Assembly (NCBI RefSeq): GCF_003033885.1 | Contig: NZ_CP024081.1 | Location: forward strand, 903,401-967,400 | Source: Pseudomonas rhizophila | Lineage (GTDB): Bacteria; Pseudomonadota; Gammaproteobacteria; Pseudomonadales; Pseudomonadaceae | Reading direction: 5' to 3' | DNA length: 64,000 nucleotides | Part shown: one piece after another, positions 46,688-56,498 of the stretch | Position numbering within the stretch: position 1 is the first letter of the stretch | How the letters are laid out: every line of letters begins with the position of its first letter | Made by a program: the position numbers and the translations under genes | Notes under the pieces: generated by a model | What the model saw: the letters and a program-made list of their open reading frames with translations, nothing else | Told to the model about the DNA's origin: nothing | The model's database searches: none

Positions 46688-46859
46688 GAGAAATCCTCAG
46701 GCCAGTGACGCGGATAGCGGAAATTGGCGCTACTGTTTGGGTGAATTTTTCGGGCGAGTCTGTATCCCACCTGAATGAAAACAATTTTATCCCGGCGAGG
46801 CCGTGACAGGCGTCAAGCTGCGGAGTTTAATGAATACCTGTCTTTTGGAGTTTGATGCT

Positions 46860-47324
46860 ATGCGTAAGTCTGTTTTGCTGGTTGCTTCCTTTTCCACGAT
46901 GGCGATGTTGCTCACTGGCTGTCAGTCGAGCCTGACCGGTGACTCCTATTCCCGTGACGAAGCGCGTCGCGTGCAGACGATTCGCATGGGGACCATTGAA
47001 GCCTTGCGTCCGGTCAAGATCGAAGGCACCAAGACCCCGATCGGCGGAGCGGCGGGTGCGGTGGTAGGTGGTGTGGGTGGCAGCGCCATCGGTGGTGGCC
47101 GTGGCAGTATCGTTGCTGCCGTGATCGGCGCCGTGGCCGGCGGCCTGATCGGCTCCGCGACCGAAGAAGGCCTGACCCGTACCCAGGGTGTGGAAATCAC
47201 CGTTCGCGAAGACGACGGCAGCATGCGCGCCTATGTGCAGCAGGTTCAGGAAAACGAAGTGTTCCGTGTGGGTGAGCGGGTTCGTATTTCCACTGTGGAT
47301 GGTACGAGCCGCGTATCGCACTAA
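46860..47324 (+). CDS. Glycine-zipper 2TM lipoprotein, SlyB/PcpY-like
   Basis: The 154-residue outer-membrane lipoprotein has lipobox MLLTGC (Cys ~21), a double glycine zipper (GGAAGAVVGGVGGSAIGGGR to AGGLIGSATEEG, ~62-102) and a C-terminal beta region ending RISTVDGTSRVSH. The family stabilises the outer membrane under stress. I start at 46860 (MRKSVLLVASFSTMAMLLTG), since the signal peptide begins there. Confidence 0.88.
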   Translation: MRKSVLLVASFSTMAMLLTGCQSSLTGDSYSRDEARRVQTIRMGTIEALRPVKIEGTKTPIGGAAGAVVGGVGGSAIGGGRGSIVAAVIGAVAGGLIGSATEEGLTRTQGVEITVREDDGSMRAYVQQVQENEVFRVGERVRISTVDGTSRVSH

Positions 47325-47340
47325 GCTGGAATCGCTAAGA

Positions 47341-47382
47341 GAAAATCGCGCTTTTTCCTGAACGGGGAGGCGCGATTTTTTT
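47341..47382 (+). terminator. Intrinsic terminator after the SlyB-like gene
   Basis: AAAATCGCGC pairs with GCGCGATTTT across an 18-base loop and is followed by a run of eight Ts, 17 bp after the stop. Confidence 0.8.
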
Positions 47383-47410
47383 TATGGCTTCGTTTCGGTG
47401 GGGGGCGGGG

Positions 47411-47748
47411 GTGTATATCCGTTTCTTCGGTGACGGCCACTGGCGGTTCCGCCCTTACGGCGGGTCACTTTCGAACAGCGCGAAAGTAACCAAAGCGCTT
47501 CTGCCCCACCACTCGGCACCTCGCTTAGGCTCGGTGTGCCTGAACGAAGGCATTGCTCCGTGGGCCGCCGCGAAGGGCCATCCATGGCCCAGCGCGGCTA
47601 ACCCGGCATCCATGCCGGGTTGCCCACTGCGCAACGCCTGCGTTCAGCCAGCGTGGTTAACGGGGCGTCCAAGATCAACGTCCACCGCGAGGCGGCCTTA
47701 TAGCCGGCCTGATTCTTGGTGGGACCGCGTTTCTCCTGTGGGAGCGGG
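47411..47748. repeat. Left arm of a ~340-bp inverted repeat
   Basis: The segment from GTGTATATCCGTTTCTTCGG to the REP at 47737 matches the reverse complement of 48003-48343 at roughly 85% by eye. Long identical blocks include CCCCACCACTCGGCACCTCG and GGTTAACGGGGCGTCC. The arm can be read as an ORF (PHHSAPRLGS...), but the other arm does not keep the frame, so it is non-coding. Confidence 0.85.
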
Positions 47749-47827
47749 CTTGCTCACGCAAGCGGTATCACAGTCGATGAAGATGTTGGGTGTGTTGGCC
47801 TTTTCGCGAACAAGCCCGCTCCCTCAG
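47737..47827. repeat. REP pair inside the inverted repeat
   Basis: TGTGGGAGCGGGCTTGCTCA and GCGAACAAGCCCGCTCCCTC face each other, a GCGGGCTTGC variant of the REP arm. Confidence 0.75.
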
Positions 47828-47871
47828 TGGTTCTGTGTTGGATATAAATTTGTGCTCACTGAAAGATCGAA

Positions 47872-48012
47872 TGTGGGAGCGAGCCTGCTCGCGATGACGG
47901 CATCCAATTCAATCGCTATGTAACTGAACTATCGCAAGGCTGAGAAGGCGGCTACACAGTTGACGAAGATGTTGCATGTGTCGACCTCTTCGCGAGCAGG
48001 CTCGCTCCCACA
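47872..48012. repeat. REP pair inside the inverted repeat
   Basis: TGTGGGAGCGAGCCTGCTCG and its inverse flank about 100 bp. The right member merges into the right arm of the large inverted repeat. Confidence 0.8.
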
Positions 48013-48343
48013 GGAAAAACGCGATCATCAAAAAAAACAGGTCGGCTATAAGGCCGCCTCGCGGAGGATGTTGATCTCGGACGCCCCGTTAACCACGCTG
48101 GCCGAACGCAGGCATTGTGGAGTGGGTATCCCGGCATGGATGCCGGGATAGCCGCGCTGGGCCATGGATGGCCCTTCGCGGCGGGCCCACGGAGCAATGC
48201 CGGAGTGAGGGCACACCGAGCCTAGGCGAGGTGCCGAGTGGTGGGGCAAAGCGTTTTTGGTTACTTTTGGCGCTCTTCCAAAAGTGACCCGCTGTAAGAG
48301 CGGAACCATAAGTGGCCGTCACCGAAGAAACGGATATACACAC
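48003..48343. repeat. Right arm of a ~340-bp inverted repeat
   Basis: This is the inverse copy of 47411-47748, ending CGGATATACACAC. Differences are mostly single substitutions plus a diverged patch around the CTTTCGAACAGCGCGAAAG hairpin. The 47.39-48.38 kb stretch holds no other gene. Confidence 0.85.
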
Positions 48344-48382
48344 CAATAAACACACAACAAACATCACCCCGATCAGGTAATT

Positions 48383-49573
48383 TTAGTTGGCTTTAAATGC
48401 AGTCTGCTTACGACTAGCCGCCGCTGTCACCGCATAACCCAGCAACGCCGCCAGGATCGAGCCAGTGAGAATACCCATCCGGTCCATACCGGCATACTCA
48501 CTGGTACCGGGCGCGAACGCCAGGGAGCCGACGAACAGGCTCATGGTGAAGCCGATGCCGCACAGGATTGCCACGCCCAGTATCTGCCCCCAGTTGGCGC
48601 CGGCGGGCAGGCTGGCGATACCGATCTTGACCGCCAGCCAGGTCAGGCCGAAGACACCGACGGTCTTGCCCAGCAACAGGCCGATGGCGATGCCCATCGG
48701 CACGTGATGGGTGAAGCTCTCGACGGTGACGCCGCTCAGGGACAGGCCGGCGTTGGCGAAGGCGAAGAGCGGCAGGATGCCGTAGGCCACCCAGGGGTGC
48801 AGGGCATGTTCCAGGGTCAGCAGCGGCGAGGTCTCGGCATTTTTTGTGCGCAGCGGAATGCAGAACGCCAGTGTCACACCGGCCAGGGTGGCATGGACAC
48901 CGCTCTTGAGTACGCAGACCCAGAGAATCAGGCCGACAACCATGTAGGGGCCGAGCTTGACCACTCCCGCGCGGTTCATCGCCACCAGCGCGGCGATGCA
49001 GGCGGCTGCCAATACCAGTGACAAGGTCGACAGGGCGCCCGAGTAGAAGATGGCAATGATGATAATGGCGCCCAGGTCGTCGATGATCGCCAGGGTCATC
49101 AAAAACAGCTTGAGCGACACGGGTACCCGTTTGCCCAGTAGGGCCAGCACGCCAAGGGCGAAGGCGATGTCGGTGGCCGTTGGAATCGCCCAGCCTGCGA
49201 GGGCGGCCGGATTGTCGCGGTTGAGGAACCAGTAGATCAGGGCGGGGACGACCATGCCACCGATCGCTGCCGCACCCGGCAAGACGATCTGCGAGGGTTT
49301 CGACAGCTGCCCGTCGAGAACCTCACGTTTGACTTCGAGGCCGATGAGCAGAAAGAACATGGCCATCAGGCCGTCGTTGATCCACAACAACGCCGGTTTG
49401 GCGATTTTCAGCGCCCCGATCTGGGCCACCACAGGGGTGTCCAGAAAGTCCGTATAGAGCCACGACAGCGGTGAGTTATTGAGTATCAGGGCCAGCACGG
49501 CGGCGGCGATCAATAGCAGGCCGCTGGCAGCTTCCAACTGAAGGAAACGGGTCAAAGTATTACGTAGAGGCAC
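48383..49573 (-). CDS. nhaA: Na+/H+ antiporter NhaA
   Basis: NhaA is an inner-membrane sodium/proton antiporter for pH and salt homeostasis. The 396-residue protein has about twelve hydrophobic segments and the paired aspartates in [16 protein letters not shown] that bind Na+. The N-terminal [20 protein letters not shown] is typical. The upstream 266-bp region is AT-rich near 49.62-49.66 kb and is shared with a divergent gene. Confidence 0.95.
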   Translation of the reverse strand: MPLRNTLTRFLQLEAASGLLLIAAAVLALILNNSPLSWLYTDFLDTPVVAQIGALKIAKPALLWINDGLMAMFFLLIGLEVKREVLDGQLSKPSQIVLPGAAAIGGMVVPALIYWFLNRDNPAALAGWAIPTATDIAFALGVLALLGKRVPVSLKLFLMTLAIIDDLGAIIIIAIFYSGALSTLSLVLAAACIAALVAMNRAGVVKLGPYMVVGLILWVCVLKSGVHATLAGVTLAFCIPLRTKNAETSPLLTLEHALHPWVAYGILPLFAFANAGLSLSGVTVESFTHHVPMGIAIGLLLGKTVGVFGLTWLAVKIGIASLPAGANWGQILGVAILCGIGFTMSLFVGSLAFAPGTSEYAGMDRMGILTGSILAALLGYAVTAAASRKQTAFKAN

Positions 49574-49839
49574 GGTTGCTCTCCATGGATCAAATCAAAA
49601 AGATGGTCCACCCTAACCGGTACTGTTAGTTGTTAAAACAAAAGTTATATTCTTTTTTGTTATATGTCGTTACAACGCATGCAACGCGTGGTCAGGCAGT
49701 GACAGGCCATATTGGACCTTAGCTGTACCTGTGCGCGATGTCGGTTTTTTCCTAAGCTTGCGACTGGTTTTTCCGAGACAAGTCGTGCCTGCCTGTACGT
49801 CAGGTTCCTCGCGTCGCATTGATCCAGTGAGAAGACATC

Positions 49840-50934
49840 ATGAATGACCACCGCCAGTGGGCGCGTGAAGCGATCCGTATCATCGAGGCTGACTTCCAGC
49901 GCAGCGCCGACACCCATCTGATTCCACTGGCGCTGCCAGGGCTGCCGGGTATCGAGTTGTACTTCAAGGATGAGTCCAGCCACCCCACCGGCAGCCTCAA
50001 GCATCGACTCGCCCGCTCGCTGTTTCTCTACGCGCTGTGTAATGGCTGGCTCAAGCCTGGCGCCCCGGTGATCGAGGCTTCAAGCGGATCGACGGCCATT
50101 TCCGAGGCTTACTTCGCGAGGCTTTTGGGCTTGCCCTTTATTGCGGTGATGCCGGCGACCACCTCCCGGGAAAAAATCGCACAGATCGCCTTCTATGGTG
50201 GCCAGAGTCACCTGGTGGACGATCCTACGCAGATCTACGCCGAGTCCGAGCGTTTGGCCCGTGAGCATGACGGCCACTTCATCGACCAGTTCACCTACGC
50301 CGAGCGCGCCACGGACTGGCGCGCCAATAACAACATTGCCGAATCGATCTTCCAGCAGATGCGTTTCGAGCGGCATCCGGAGCCGAGCTGGCTGATTTCC
50401 AGCCCCGGCACCGGCGGCACCACCGCGACCCTGGGTCGTTACGTACGCTACCGCCAGCACTGTACCCGTGTGCTGTGTGCCGACGCCGAGCGTTCGGTGT
50501 TTTTCGACTATTACCGCAGCGGCGATGCGAGCCTGCGCCTGGATTGTGGTTCGCGGATCGAAGGTATCGGCCGGCCAAGGGTCGAAGCGTCGTTTTTGCC
50601 CAAGGTGATCGATGCGATGGTCAAAGTGCCAGATGCCTTGTCGCTGGCGGCCATGCACTACCTGGCCCAGCGATTGGGCCGACGGGTCGGCGGATCCAGC
50701 GGCACCAACCTGATCGGCGCGCTGATCGCCGCCAGGCAGATGGTGCAAGCAGGTGAGATGGGCTCGATCGTGGCAATCTTGTGTGACGGCGGTGAGCGCT
50801 ATGCCACGACCTATTACGATCCGGCGTGGCTCAAGGCCCAGGGCTATGAGCTGAGTGGATTGATGGACGCCGTGGCGGCGAGTGTGGAGCGGGGTGAGGC
50901 GCTGCCGGAAAGTGTGCTCCGAGCCAATATCTGA
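49840..50934 (+). CDS. PLP-dependent cysteine-synthase-family protein
   Basis: The 364-residue fold-type II PLP enzyme has the PLP Lys ~54 ([15 protein letters not shown]), a substrate loop [10 protein letters not shown] and the phosphate-binding [10 protein letters not shown]. It resembles cysteine synthase/cystathionine beta-synthase-like enzymes used as cysteine desulfhydrases. Whether it makes or degrades cysteine cannot be read here. It is divergent from nhaA. Confidence 0.85.
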   Translation: MNDHRQWAREAIRIIEADFQRSADTHLIPLALPGLPGIELYFKDESSHPTGSLKHRLARSLFLYALCNGWLKPGAPVIEASSGSTAISEAYFARLLGLPFIAVMPATTSREKIAQIAFYGGQSHLVDDPTQIYAESERLAREHDGHFIDQFTYAERATDWRANNNIAESIFQQMRFERHPEPSWLISSPGTGGTTATLGRYVRYRQHCTRVLCADAERSVFFDYYRSGDASLRLDCGSRIEGIGRPRVEASFLPKVIDAMVKVPDALSLAAMHYLAQRLGRRVGGSSGTNLIGALIAARQMVQAGEMGSIVAILCDGGERYATTYYDPAWLKAQGYELSGLMDAVAASVERGEALPESVLRANI

Positions 50935-50974
50935 ACACTGGAAAACACTGAATTTCCTTGTGGCAGCGAGCTTG

Positions 50975-51063
50975 TGTGGGAGCTGGGCTTGCCCGCGATA
51001 GCATCACCTCGGTTCACCTGATAGACCGAGCTGCCTGCATCGCGGGCAAGCCCAGCTCCCACA
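50975..51063. repeat. REPIN-like inverted REP pair (GTGGGAGCTGGGC family)
   Basis: TGTGGGAGCTGGGCTTGCCC and GGGCAAGCCCAGCTCCCACA face each other. This is a distinct arm sequence from the other pairs, between two convergent genes. Confidence 0.8.
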
Positions 51064-51088
51064 AAGCTTCTCCCACAGTGGGTAGGGG

Positions 51089-52702
51089 TCAGGCCTTGAG
51101 GCCCAGGATATCCCGCGCCACCGCCTCGGCAATCCGGATTCCGTCCACGCCCGCCGAGAGAATCCCGCCCGCGTAGCCGGCGCCTTCGCCAGCCGGGAAC
51201 AAGCCCTTGACGTTCAGGCTTTGCAACGTTTCGTCGCGGGTGATGCGCAGCGGCGACGAGGTGCGGGTTTCAATGCCGGTCAGCACGGCGTCATGCAGCG
51301 AGTAGCCGCGAATCTGCTTTTCGAACGCCGGCAGGGCTTCACGGATGGCTTCGATGGCGAAGTCGGGCAGGGCCAAGGCCAGGTCGCCCAAAGACACACC
51401 CGGCTTGTAGGACGGCTCGACGCTGCCCAGCGCCGTAGACGGTTTGCCGGCAATGAAGTCGCCCACCAGTTGTGCCGGGGCTTCGTAGTTGCTGCCACCG
51501 AGCACGAAAGCGTGGGATTCCAGACGCTCCTGCAATTCGATGCCCGCCAAGGGGCCGCCCGGGTAATCCACTTCAGGCGTAATGCCCACCACGATGCCGG
51601 AGTTGGCGTTGCGCTCGTTACGTGAATACTGGCTCATGCCGTTGGTCACGACGCGGTTCGGCTCGGAGGTGGCCGCCACTACGGTGCCGCCCGGGCACAT
51701 GCAGAAGCTGTACACCGAGCGACCGTTCTTGGCGTGGTGCACCAGTTTGTAATCGGCGGCGCCAAGCTTCGGGTGGCCGGCATATTTGCCCAGGCGCGCG
51801 CTGTCGATCAGCGATTGCGGGTGTTCGATGCGGAAACCCACCGAGAACGGCTTGGCTTCCATGTACACGCCGCGGCCGTGGAGCATGCGGAACGTGTCCC
51901 GGGCGCTGTGGCCCAGGGCCAGAATCACATGTTTTGAATGAATACGTTCGCCACTGGCCAGTTCAACACCGACCAACTGGCCGTCCTCGATCAACACATC
52001 CGTGACCCGCTGCTGGAAGCGAACTTCGCCGCCCAGGGCGCGAATCTGCTCACGCATGTTTTCCACGACGCCTGTCAGACGGAACGTACCGATGTGCGGC
52101 TTGCTGACGTAGAGGATTTCTTCCGGCGCGCCGGCCTTGACGAATTCGTGCAGGACTTTGCGACCCAGGAACTTGGGATCCTTGATCTGGCTGTAGAGCT
52201 TGCCGTCGGAGAACGTCCCCGCACCGCCTTCGCCGAACTGCACGTTGGATTCGGGATTGAGCACGCTTTTGCGCCACAGGCCCCAGGTGTCCTTGGTGCG
52301 CTGGCGCACTTCGGGGCCGCGCTCGAGGATGATCGGTTTGAAGCCCATCTGTGCCAGCAACATGGCGGCGAAGATCCCGCACGGGCCGAAGCCGACCACG
52401 ATCGGCCGTTCGCTCAGGTCAGCCGGTGCCTGGCCCACCACTTTATAACTGACATCCGGCGCCTGGTTGACGTTACGGTCATCGGCGAACTTGCGCAGCA
52501 AGCCGGCTTCATCGCGCACCGTCAGGTCGATGGTGTAGATGAAGCACAGTTCGGAGGACTTCTTACGCGCGTCGTAGCTGCGTTTGAACAGGGTGAAGTC
52601 GAGCAGGTCATCGCTGGCGATGCCCAGGCGCTGCACGATGGCTGGGCGCAGGTCTTCTTCGGGATGGTCGATCGGCAGCTTGAGTTCGGTGATTCGTAAC
52701 AT
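51089..52702 (-). CDS. FAD-dependent oxidoreductase (COG2509 type)
   Basis: The 537-residue protein has a ~90-residue N-terminal domain (MLRITELKLPIDHPEEDLRP) and then a Rossmann FAD fold (IVVGFGPCGIFAAMLLAQMG, ~105-125), with FGEGGAGTFSDGKLYSQIKD and a C-terminal AGEGAGYAGGILSAGVDG block. The family is uncharacterised. It is probably a dehydrogenase acting on an unknown cytoplasmic substrate. The start at 52702 replaces a longer frame without family support. Confidence 0.88.
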   Translation of the reverse strand: MLRITELKLPIDHPEEDLRPAIVQRLGIASDDLLDFTLFKRSYDARKKSSELCFIYTIDLTVRDEAGLLRKFADDRNVNQAPDVSYKVVGQAPADLSERPIVVGFGPCGIFAAMLLAQMGFKPIILERGPEVRQRTKDTWGLWRKSVLNPESNVQFGEGGAGTFSDGKLYSQIKDPKFLGRKVLHEFVKAGAPEEILYVSKPHIGTFRLTGVVENMREQIRALGGEVRFQQRVTDVLIEDGQLVGVELASGERIHSKHVILALGHSARDTFRMLHGRGVYMEAKPFSVGFRIEHPQSLIDSARLGKYAGHPKLGAADYKLVHHAKNGRSVYSFCMCPGGTVVAATSEPNRVVTNGMSQYSRNERNANSGIVVGITPEVDYPGGPLAGIELQERLESHAFVLGGSNYEAPAQLVGDFIAGKPSTALGSVEPSYKPGVSLGDLALALPDFAIEAIREALPAFEKQIRGYSLHDAVLTGIETRTSSPLRITRDETLQSLNVKGLFPAGEGAGYAGGILSAGVDGIRIAEAVARDILGLKA

Positions 52703-52776
52703 GACAGGATCCGGTTCGCGGGACGCACAACTGCGCCAGGGCGTGAGCCGGCGATTATAAGCCAAAAAACTTCGAA

Positions 52777-53454
52777 TCAGTCGTTACGCGCACCGCCGAA
52801 GTAAGCGCAGCCGCGCTGGACCTGACCGTTGACCCGCAGCTCGGCGCTCATGTGTTGCACGCTGCCGGTCACGCTGTCGACGCAGCGCTGGGGAGTGACC
52901 CAAAGCTCGACCTTCTGGCCGTTGGCTTCGGTGCCGAGATTGAAGCGGTCATCGCCCAGTTGTTCCTCAACGAAAGGCACTGCCAGAGGCGGCTGGCCCT
53001 CACGTTCGAGCACCAGGCCTTTGCCGCTGGCGTTCAGATTCCACTCGGGGCCATGGCCGGTGGCGCGCAGGAGCAGCCGCTTGAAGTCGGCGTCGTCGCA
53101 AGCGCTGCCCGAACGCTCCAGGCGATACAGCTGCTCAAGATTCAACTGGCTGTCGGTACCGGCCGCTGCGCTGGTGACGATATGGCCGCGCACATCGGCA
53201 AACAGTTTGCCCTGATCATCGGCCAGGCTGGCGGCCTGTTGCAGTACGCTGGTGCCGCCGCTGTCGTTGACGATGTAGCGACGCTGCTCCTGGCAGGGCT
53301 GGAACATCAGCTTGCCATCGGCCGCCGTAAGTTCGCCCTGCATGCGCATCTGGCCGGCATGGGAAACGCTCTGGGGTGGAGCGTCGAGCAACTGGCAGCC
53401 GGCGAAAAGCGGCAGGAGGGCGACAAACAGCAGGGAACGGGCGGCACGCATCAT
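52777..53454 (-). CDS. COG3650-like lipoprotein
   Basis: The 225-residue protein has lipobox LLPLFAGC (Cys ~20), one or two repeated beta domains and the C-terminal CAYFGGARND motif shared by COG3650 putative lipoproteins. The start at 53454 (Met-Met) follows TGGAG by five bases. Function unknown. Confidence 0.78.
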   Translation of the reverse strand: MMRAARSLLFVALLPLFAGCQLLDAPPQSVSHAGQMRMQGELTAADGKLMFQPCQEQRRYIVNDSGGTSVLQQAASLADDQGKLFADVRGHIVTSAAAGTDSQLNLEQLYRLERSGSACDDADFKRLLLRATGHGPEWNLNASGKGLVLEREGQPPLAVPFVEEQLGDDRFNLGTEANGQKVELWVTPQRCVDSVTGSVQHMSAELRVNGQVQRGCAYFGGARND

Positions 53455-53510
53455 TGAGTCTCCAGACAAGTGCCGCCACGTTACGCAGACTGATCCTGCA
53501 TCACAAGAGG

Positions 53511-54110
53511 TCAACCGACGTGAAAGGTCTGGCCAGTCTGCAGGCCTTCGACACTCTTGGCGTAGGCCAATGCGACATCGGCGGCTGGTACCGGCTTATA
53601 GCCACGGAAGTACGGGGCATAGTTGTCCATGGCTTCGAGCAGCACGTTCGGACTCACCGAGTTGACCCGCAAGCCCCGGGGCAATTCGATTGCCGCGGCA
53701 CGCACGAAACTGTCCAGGGCACCGTTGACCAGCGCCGCCGACGCACCGCTTCTGATCGGATCGTGGCTGAGCACGCCAGTGGTGAAGGTGAAGGACGCAC
53801 CGTCATTGGCGAATTCGCGGCCGATCAGCAGCAGGTTGACCTGGCCCATCAGTTTGTCTTTCAAACCCAGGGTGAAGCTGTCCTGCGTCATCTCGTCCAA
53901 GGGCGCAAAGGTGACGTTGCCCGCGGCGCAGACCAGTGCATCGAAGCGACCGGTTTTCTCGAACAGGGCACGGATCGAAGAGCTGTCACTGATATCCACG
54001 TGCAGGTCGCCGCTGTGACGGCCGATGCGGACAATCTCGTGACGCGGCGACAGTTCTTTATCAATGGCCGAACCGATGGTGCCGCTGGCGCCGATCAACA
54101 GGATTTTCAT
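53511..54110 (-). CDS. Short-chain dehydrogenase-like protein lacking the YxxxK motif
   Basis: The 199-residue Rossmann protein has MKILLIGASGTIGSAI (NAD(P)-binding GxxGxxG) and a VCAAGNV block. Where YSASKAAL is expected it reads AALVNGAL, so the catalytic Tyr and Lys are absent. It is therefore an atypical SDR, possibly a binding or regulatory protein, or one with another mechanism. It is divergent from a LysR-type regulator across 104 bp, a common regulator-target arrangement. Confidence 0.8.
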   Translation of the reverse strand: MKILLIGASGTIGSAIDKELSPRHEIVRIGRHSGDLHVDISDSSSIRALFEKTGRFDALVCAAGNVTFAPLDEMTQDSFTLGLKDKLMGQVNLLLIGREFANDGASFTFTTGVLSHDPIRSGASAALVNGALDSFVRAAAIELPRGLRVNSVSPNVLLEAMDNYAPYFRGYKPVPAADVALAYAKSVEGLQTGQTFHVG

Positions 54111-54192
54111 TAGCTGTTCCTCAATGGGCTGGATGAGATTGCAGTCTAGAGAGGTTCTTTCTCTTGATAATCGCGGTAATAGGCAACCTTTG

Positions 54193-54208
54193 GTTTTCAA
54201 TTGGAAAC
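54193..54208. promoter_or_regulatory. Palindrome in the SDR/LysR intergenic region, candidate operator
   Basis: GTTTTCAATTGGAAAC is a near-perfect palindrome containing a T-N11-A (TTTCAATTGGAAA) LysR-type core. It lies 6 bp upstream of the LysR gene start and would fit autoregulation. Confidence 0.5.
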
Positions 54209-54214
54209 AATCCG

Positions 54215-55129
54215 ATGAGCGAAATGGACGACCTGGCGGCGTTCGCCGTGTTGATCGAGGCCGGTAGTTTCACCCTGGCGGCCCAGCAATTGGGCTGCAG
54301 CAAGGGCCAGTTGTCCAAGCGCATCAGCCTGCTGGAGAGTCGGTTTTCGGTGGTGTTGCTACAGCGCACCACGCGGCGCTTGAGTCTCACGGCAGCGGGG
54401 GCGGCGTTATTGCCCCAGGCCCAGGCGTTATTGGTGCAGGTGCAAAGGGCGCGTCAGGCCCTGGCTCGCCTGAAGGATGAAATTTCCGGGCCGGTGCGTA
54501 TGACGGTTCCGGTGTCGTTGGGCGAAACCTTCTTTGAGGGTTTGCTGACGGAGTTCGCCCAGCGCTACCCCGACGTGCAGATTGAACTGGAACTCAACAA
54601 TGGCTACCGGGATCTGTCCCGTGATGGTTTCGACCTGGCGATCCGCTCCGACGCTGCCCTCGATGAGCGCCTGGTGGCGCGTCCGTTGCTGGCCTGGCAT
54701 GAACTGACCTGCGCCAGCCCGGCCTACCTCGAACACTACGGCGAACCCCTGACGCCCCAGGGCCTGGTCGAACATCGTTGCTTGCTCAACAGTCATTACA
54801 GCGGCCGCGAAGAATGGCTCTATCACCAGCAACACGAATTGTTGCGGGTGCGGGTATCGGGACCGTTCGCCAGCAATCACTACAGCCTGCTGAAAAAAGC
54901 CGCCCTGGCCAACGCCGGGATCGCCCGGTTGCCGTCCTATCTGTTGCATGAGGAATTGGCTGACGGACGTTTGCGCTGGTTACTCAGGGATTTTCAGACC
55001 CGTCGCATGCCGATGTACCTCGTGCACCCGTACCAGGGCGGTTTGCCCAAGCGCACCCAGGTGCTGGCCGATTATCTGATCGACTGGTTCAAGCGCAGTG
55101 GCGAGGCGCTGGATCGGCTTCAGCGATAG
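54215..55129 (+). CDS. LysR-family transcriptional regulator
   Basis: The 304-residue regulator has an N-terminal winged helix-turn-helix (~5-60, FTLAAQQLGCSKGQLSKRIS) and a C-terminal effector domain with the CrgA/YafC-like pattern (GPVRMTVPVSLGETFFEGLL, LAIRSDAALDERLVARPL). It probably controls the divergent SDR gene. I chose the ATG at 54215. An alternative ATG is at 54224. Confidence 0.9.
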   Translation: MSEMDDLAAFAVLIEAGSFTLAAQQLGCSKGQLSKRISLLESRFSVVLLQRTTRRLSLTAAGAALLPQAQALLVQVQRARQALARLKDEISGPVRMTVPVSLGETFFEGLLTEFAQRYPDVQIELELNNGYRDLSRDGFDLAIRSDAALDERLVARPLLAWHELTCASPAYLEHYGEPLTPQGLVEHRCLLNSHYSGREEWLYHQQHELLRVRVSGPFASNHYSLLKKAALANAGIARLPSYLLHEELADGRLRWLLRDFQTRRMPMYLVHPYQGGLPKRTQVLADYLIDWFKRSGEALDRLQR

Positions 55130-55148
55130 CAAGGCATCACACGATCCT

Positions 55149-55238
55149 TGTGGGAGCGAGCCTGCTCGCGATAGCGGTGGGTCAGGCAACAATTGTGCTG
55201 AAGCTGACACTGCTATCGCGAGCAGGCTCGCTCCCACA
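55149..55238. repeat. REPIN-like inverted REP pair (GTGGGAGCGAGCC family)
   Basis: TGTGGGAGCGAGCCTGCTCG and its inverse flank about 45 bp, between the convergent LysR gene and the bufferin operon. Confidence 0.85.
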
Positions 55239-55254
55239 GGAGTCCCGATCTTGA

Positions 55255-55731
55255 TCAGCGAGCGTAGTGCCTGGCGATCAGGTGGTCGAGCGACAGCTTG
55301 CCCGGCCCGCGCGCCATCAGATAAAGCAGTACCGCCGCCCAGGTGCCATGGGTCGGATAGGCGTCGGGGTAGACGAACAGTTGAATGGTCAAGGTCATGC
55401 CCAGCAGGGCCAGGGCCGAGAAGCGTGTCGCCAGGCCAAACAGGATCAGGATCGGGAACACATGCTCGGCCGCTGCCGCCAGATGCGCTGCCAGTTCTGG
55501 CGACAACAGCGGCAAGGCGTATTCGCTTTTGAACAGGGGAATGGTTGAATCGGCCAATCGCGGCAGGCCGAGCTGGAAGGTGCCGTCGATCAGGTCGATG
55601 GCCAGGCCTTCGATTTTGGTCTGGCCGGATTTCCAGAACACCGCCGCGATGGAAAAGCGCCCAACGAAGGCGATCAGGCTGTGAGGGATTTTATCCAGCC
55701 ATTCAATGGAGCGAGTGATCAGGGCGTTCAT
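55255..55731 (-). CDS. DoxX-family membrane protein of the bufferin operon
   Basis: The 158-residue inner-membrane protein has four hydrophobic segments and the DoxX pattern (LIAFVGRFSIAAVFWKSGQ, LARHYAR end). It overlaps the DUF2063 gene by 4 bp. DoxX proteins often accompany MNIO/bufferin genes, with an undefined role. Confidence 0.85.
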   Translation of the reverse strand: MNALITRSIEWLDKIPHSLIAFVGRFSIAAVFWKSGQTKIEGLAIDLIDGTFQLGLPRLADSTIPLFKSEYALPLLSPELAAHLAAAAEHVFPILILFGLATRFSALALLGMTLTIQLFVYPDAYPTHGTWAAVLLYLMARGPGKLSLDHLIARHYAR

Positions 55732-56498
55732 GGCAATACCTGCTCGGCTAACAGATGGGTGACGGCTTGATGGCTGATGAGCTGCGCCAGGGTGTGCTCC
55801 AGTTCCAGATCGCTGTCGCGCCTGGTTGCAGCATCAATGGCCGCGCCCAGGAAACAACCTTGCAGCAGGTCCTTGAGGAAATCATGGGCGCCGGGACTGA
55901 TCGCAAACACCTCCACGTCCAGGTTGTTGCGCAGCACCAGGGCGCATTGCGGCGTGAAGGGGTCGACCGGCATGACGGGCTCTTGCTGATGGGCGGCCCA
56001 GATCGCCACCACGGCGAAGGGCGATTGCAACAGGTGCAGTGACGGGTGAAGACCGACCCTCAGATGATCATGGGATGCCGGCGATGACAGCACTTGCATG
56101 ACCTGTTGTGCATCCATGGGCCGGGCGTTGGCGGCGTGCCAGGCTTGCACCTGCAGGCGCTCCAGTCGGGCGACATCCGCCAGATACGGCACGCTGGCGG
56201 CGGGTTCGAAATGTTCGATGAACCCGGCAAAGTCGGCACCGTAGTCACTCATGACTGGGCTTCGCGGTGCGGCGCACTGGACGTACATTCCGGCCATCGC
56301 GCCGAAGAACTCCTCGCCCACCAGTTGCGCCACCACCGGATAGTTGTCGGCCAGGGCATTGATCAATGAGCTGAGCACGTTGTTGCGATACACCGCGAAC
56401 CGGCTCTCTGGATCGGCGCCCGTGGCGCAGGTCAAACCCTGCGGACAAGCTTTGCGCGGGTCGAGCAGGGCGGCGGCGAATTCGCTGTAGCGGCTCAT
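55728..56498 (-). CDS. DUF2063 (BufC/HvfC-like) RiPP maturation partner
   Basis: The 256-residue protein has the N-terminal DUF2063 helix bundle ([20 protein letters not shown]) and a C-terminal domain. BufC-type proteins present the precursor peptide to the MNIO enzyme. It overlaps bufB by 4 bp (56495-56498) and DoxX by 4 bp, a tight operon. Confidence 0.85.
   Translation of the reverse strand: MSRYSEFAAALLDPRKACPQGLTCATGADPESRFAVYRNNVLSSLINALADNYPVVAQLVGEEFFGAMAGMYVQCAAPRSPVMSDYGADFAGFIEHFEPAASVPYLADVARLERLQVQAWHAANARPMDAQQVMQVLSSPASHDHLRVGLHPSLHLLQSPFAVVAIWAAHQQEPVMPVDPFTPQCALVLRNNLDVEVFAISPGAHDFLKDLLQGCFLGAAIDAATRRDSDLELEHTLAQLISHQAVTHLLAEQVLP

Noticed and set aside
47384..47923. 179-aa ORF in the large inverted repeat
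   Set aside because: The matching inverse arm does not keep the frame, and the ORF runs through REP elements. It is repeat DNA read as protein.
48046..48309. 87-aa ORF (PHHSAPRLGS type) in the right repeat arm
   Set aside because: It is the inverse copy of repeat sequence. It has no ribosome site and is a commonly mis-called repeat ORF pattern.
49574..49839. Possible sodium or pH riboswitch upstream of nhaA
   Set aside because: The 266-bp spacer is AT-rich but I see no conserved stem set that I can match to a known class. Not supported.
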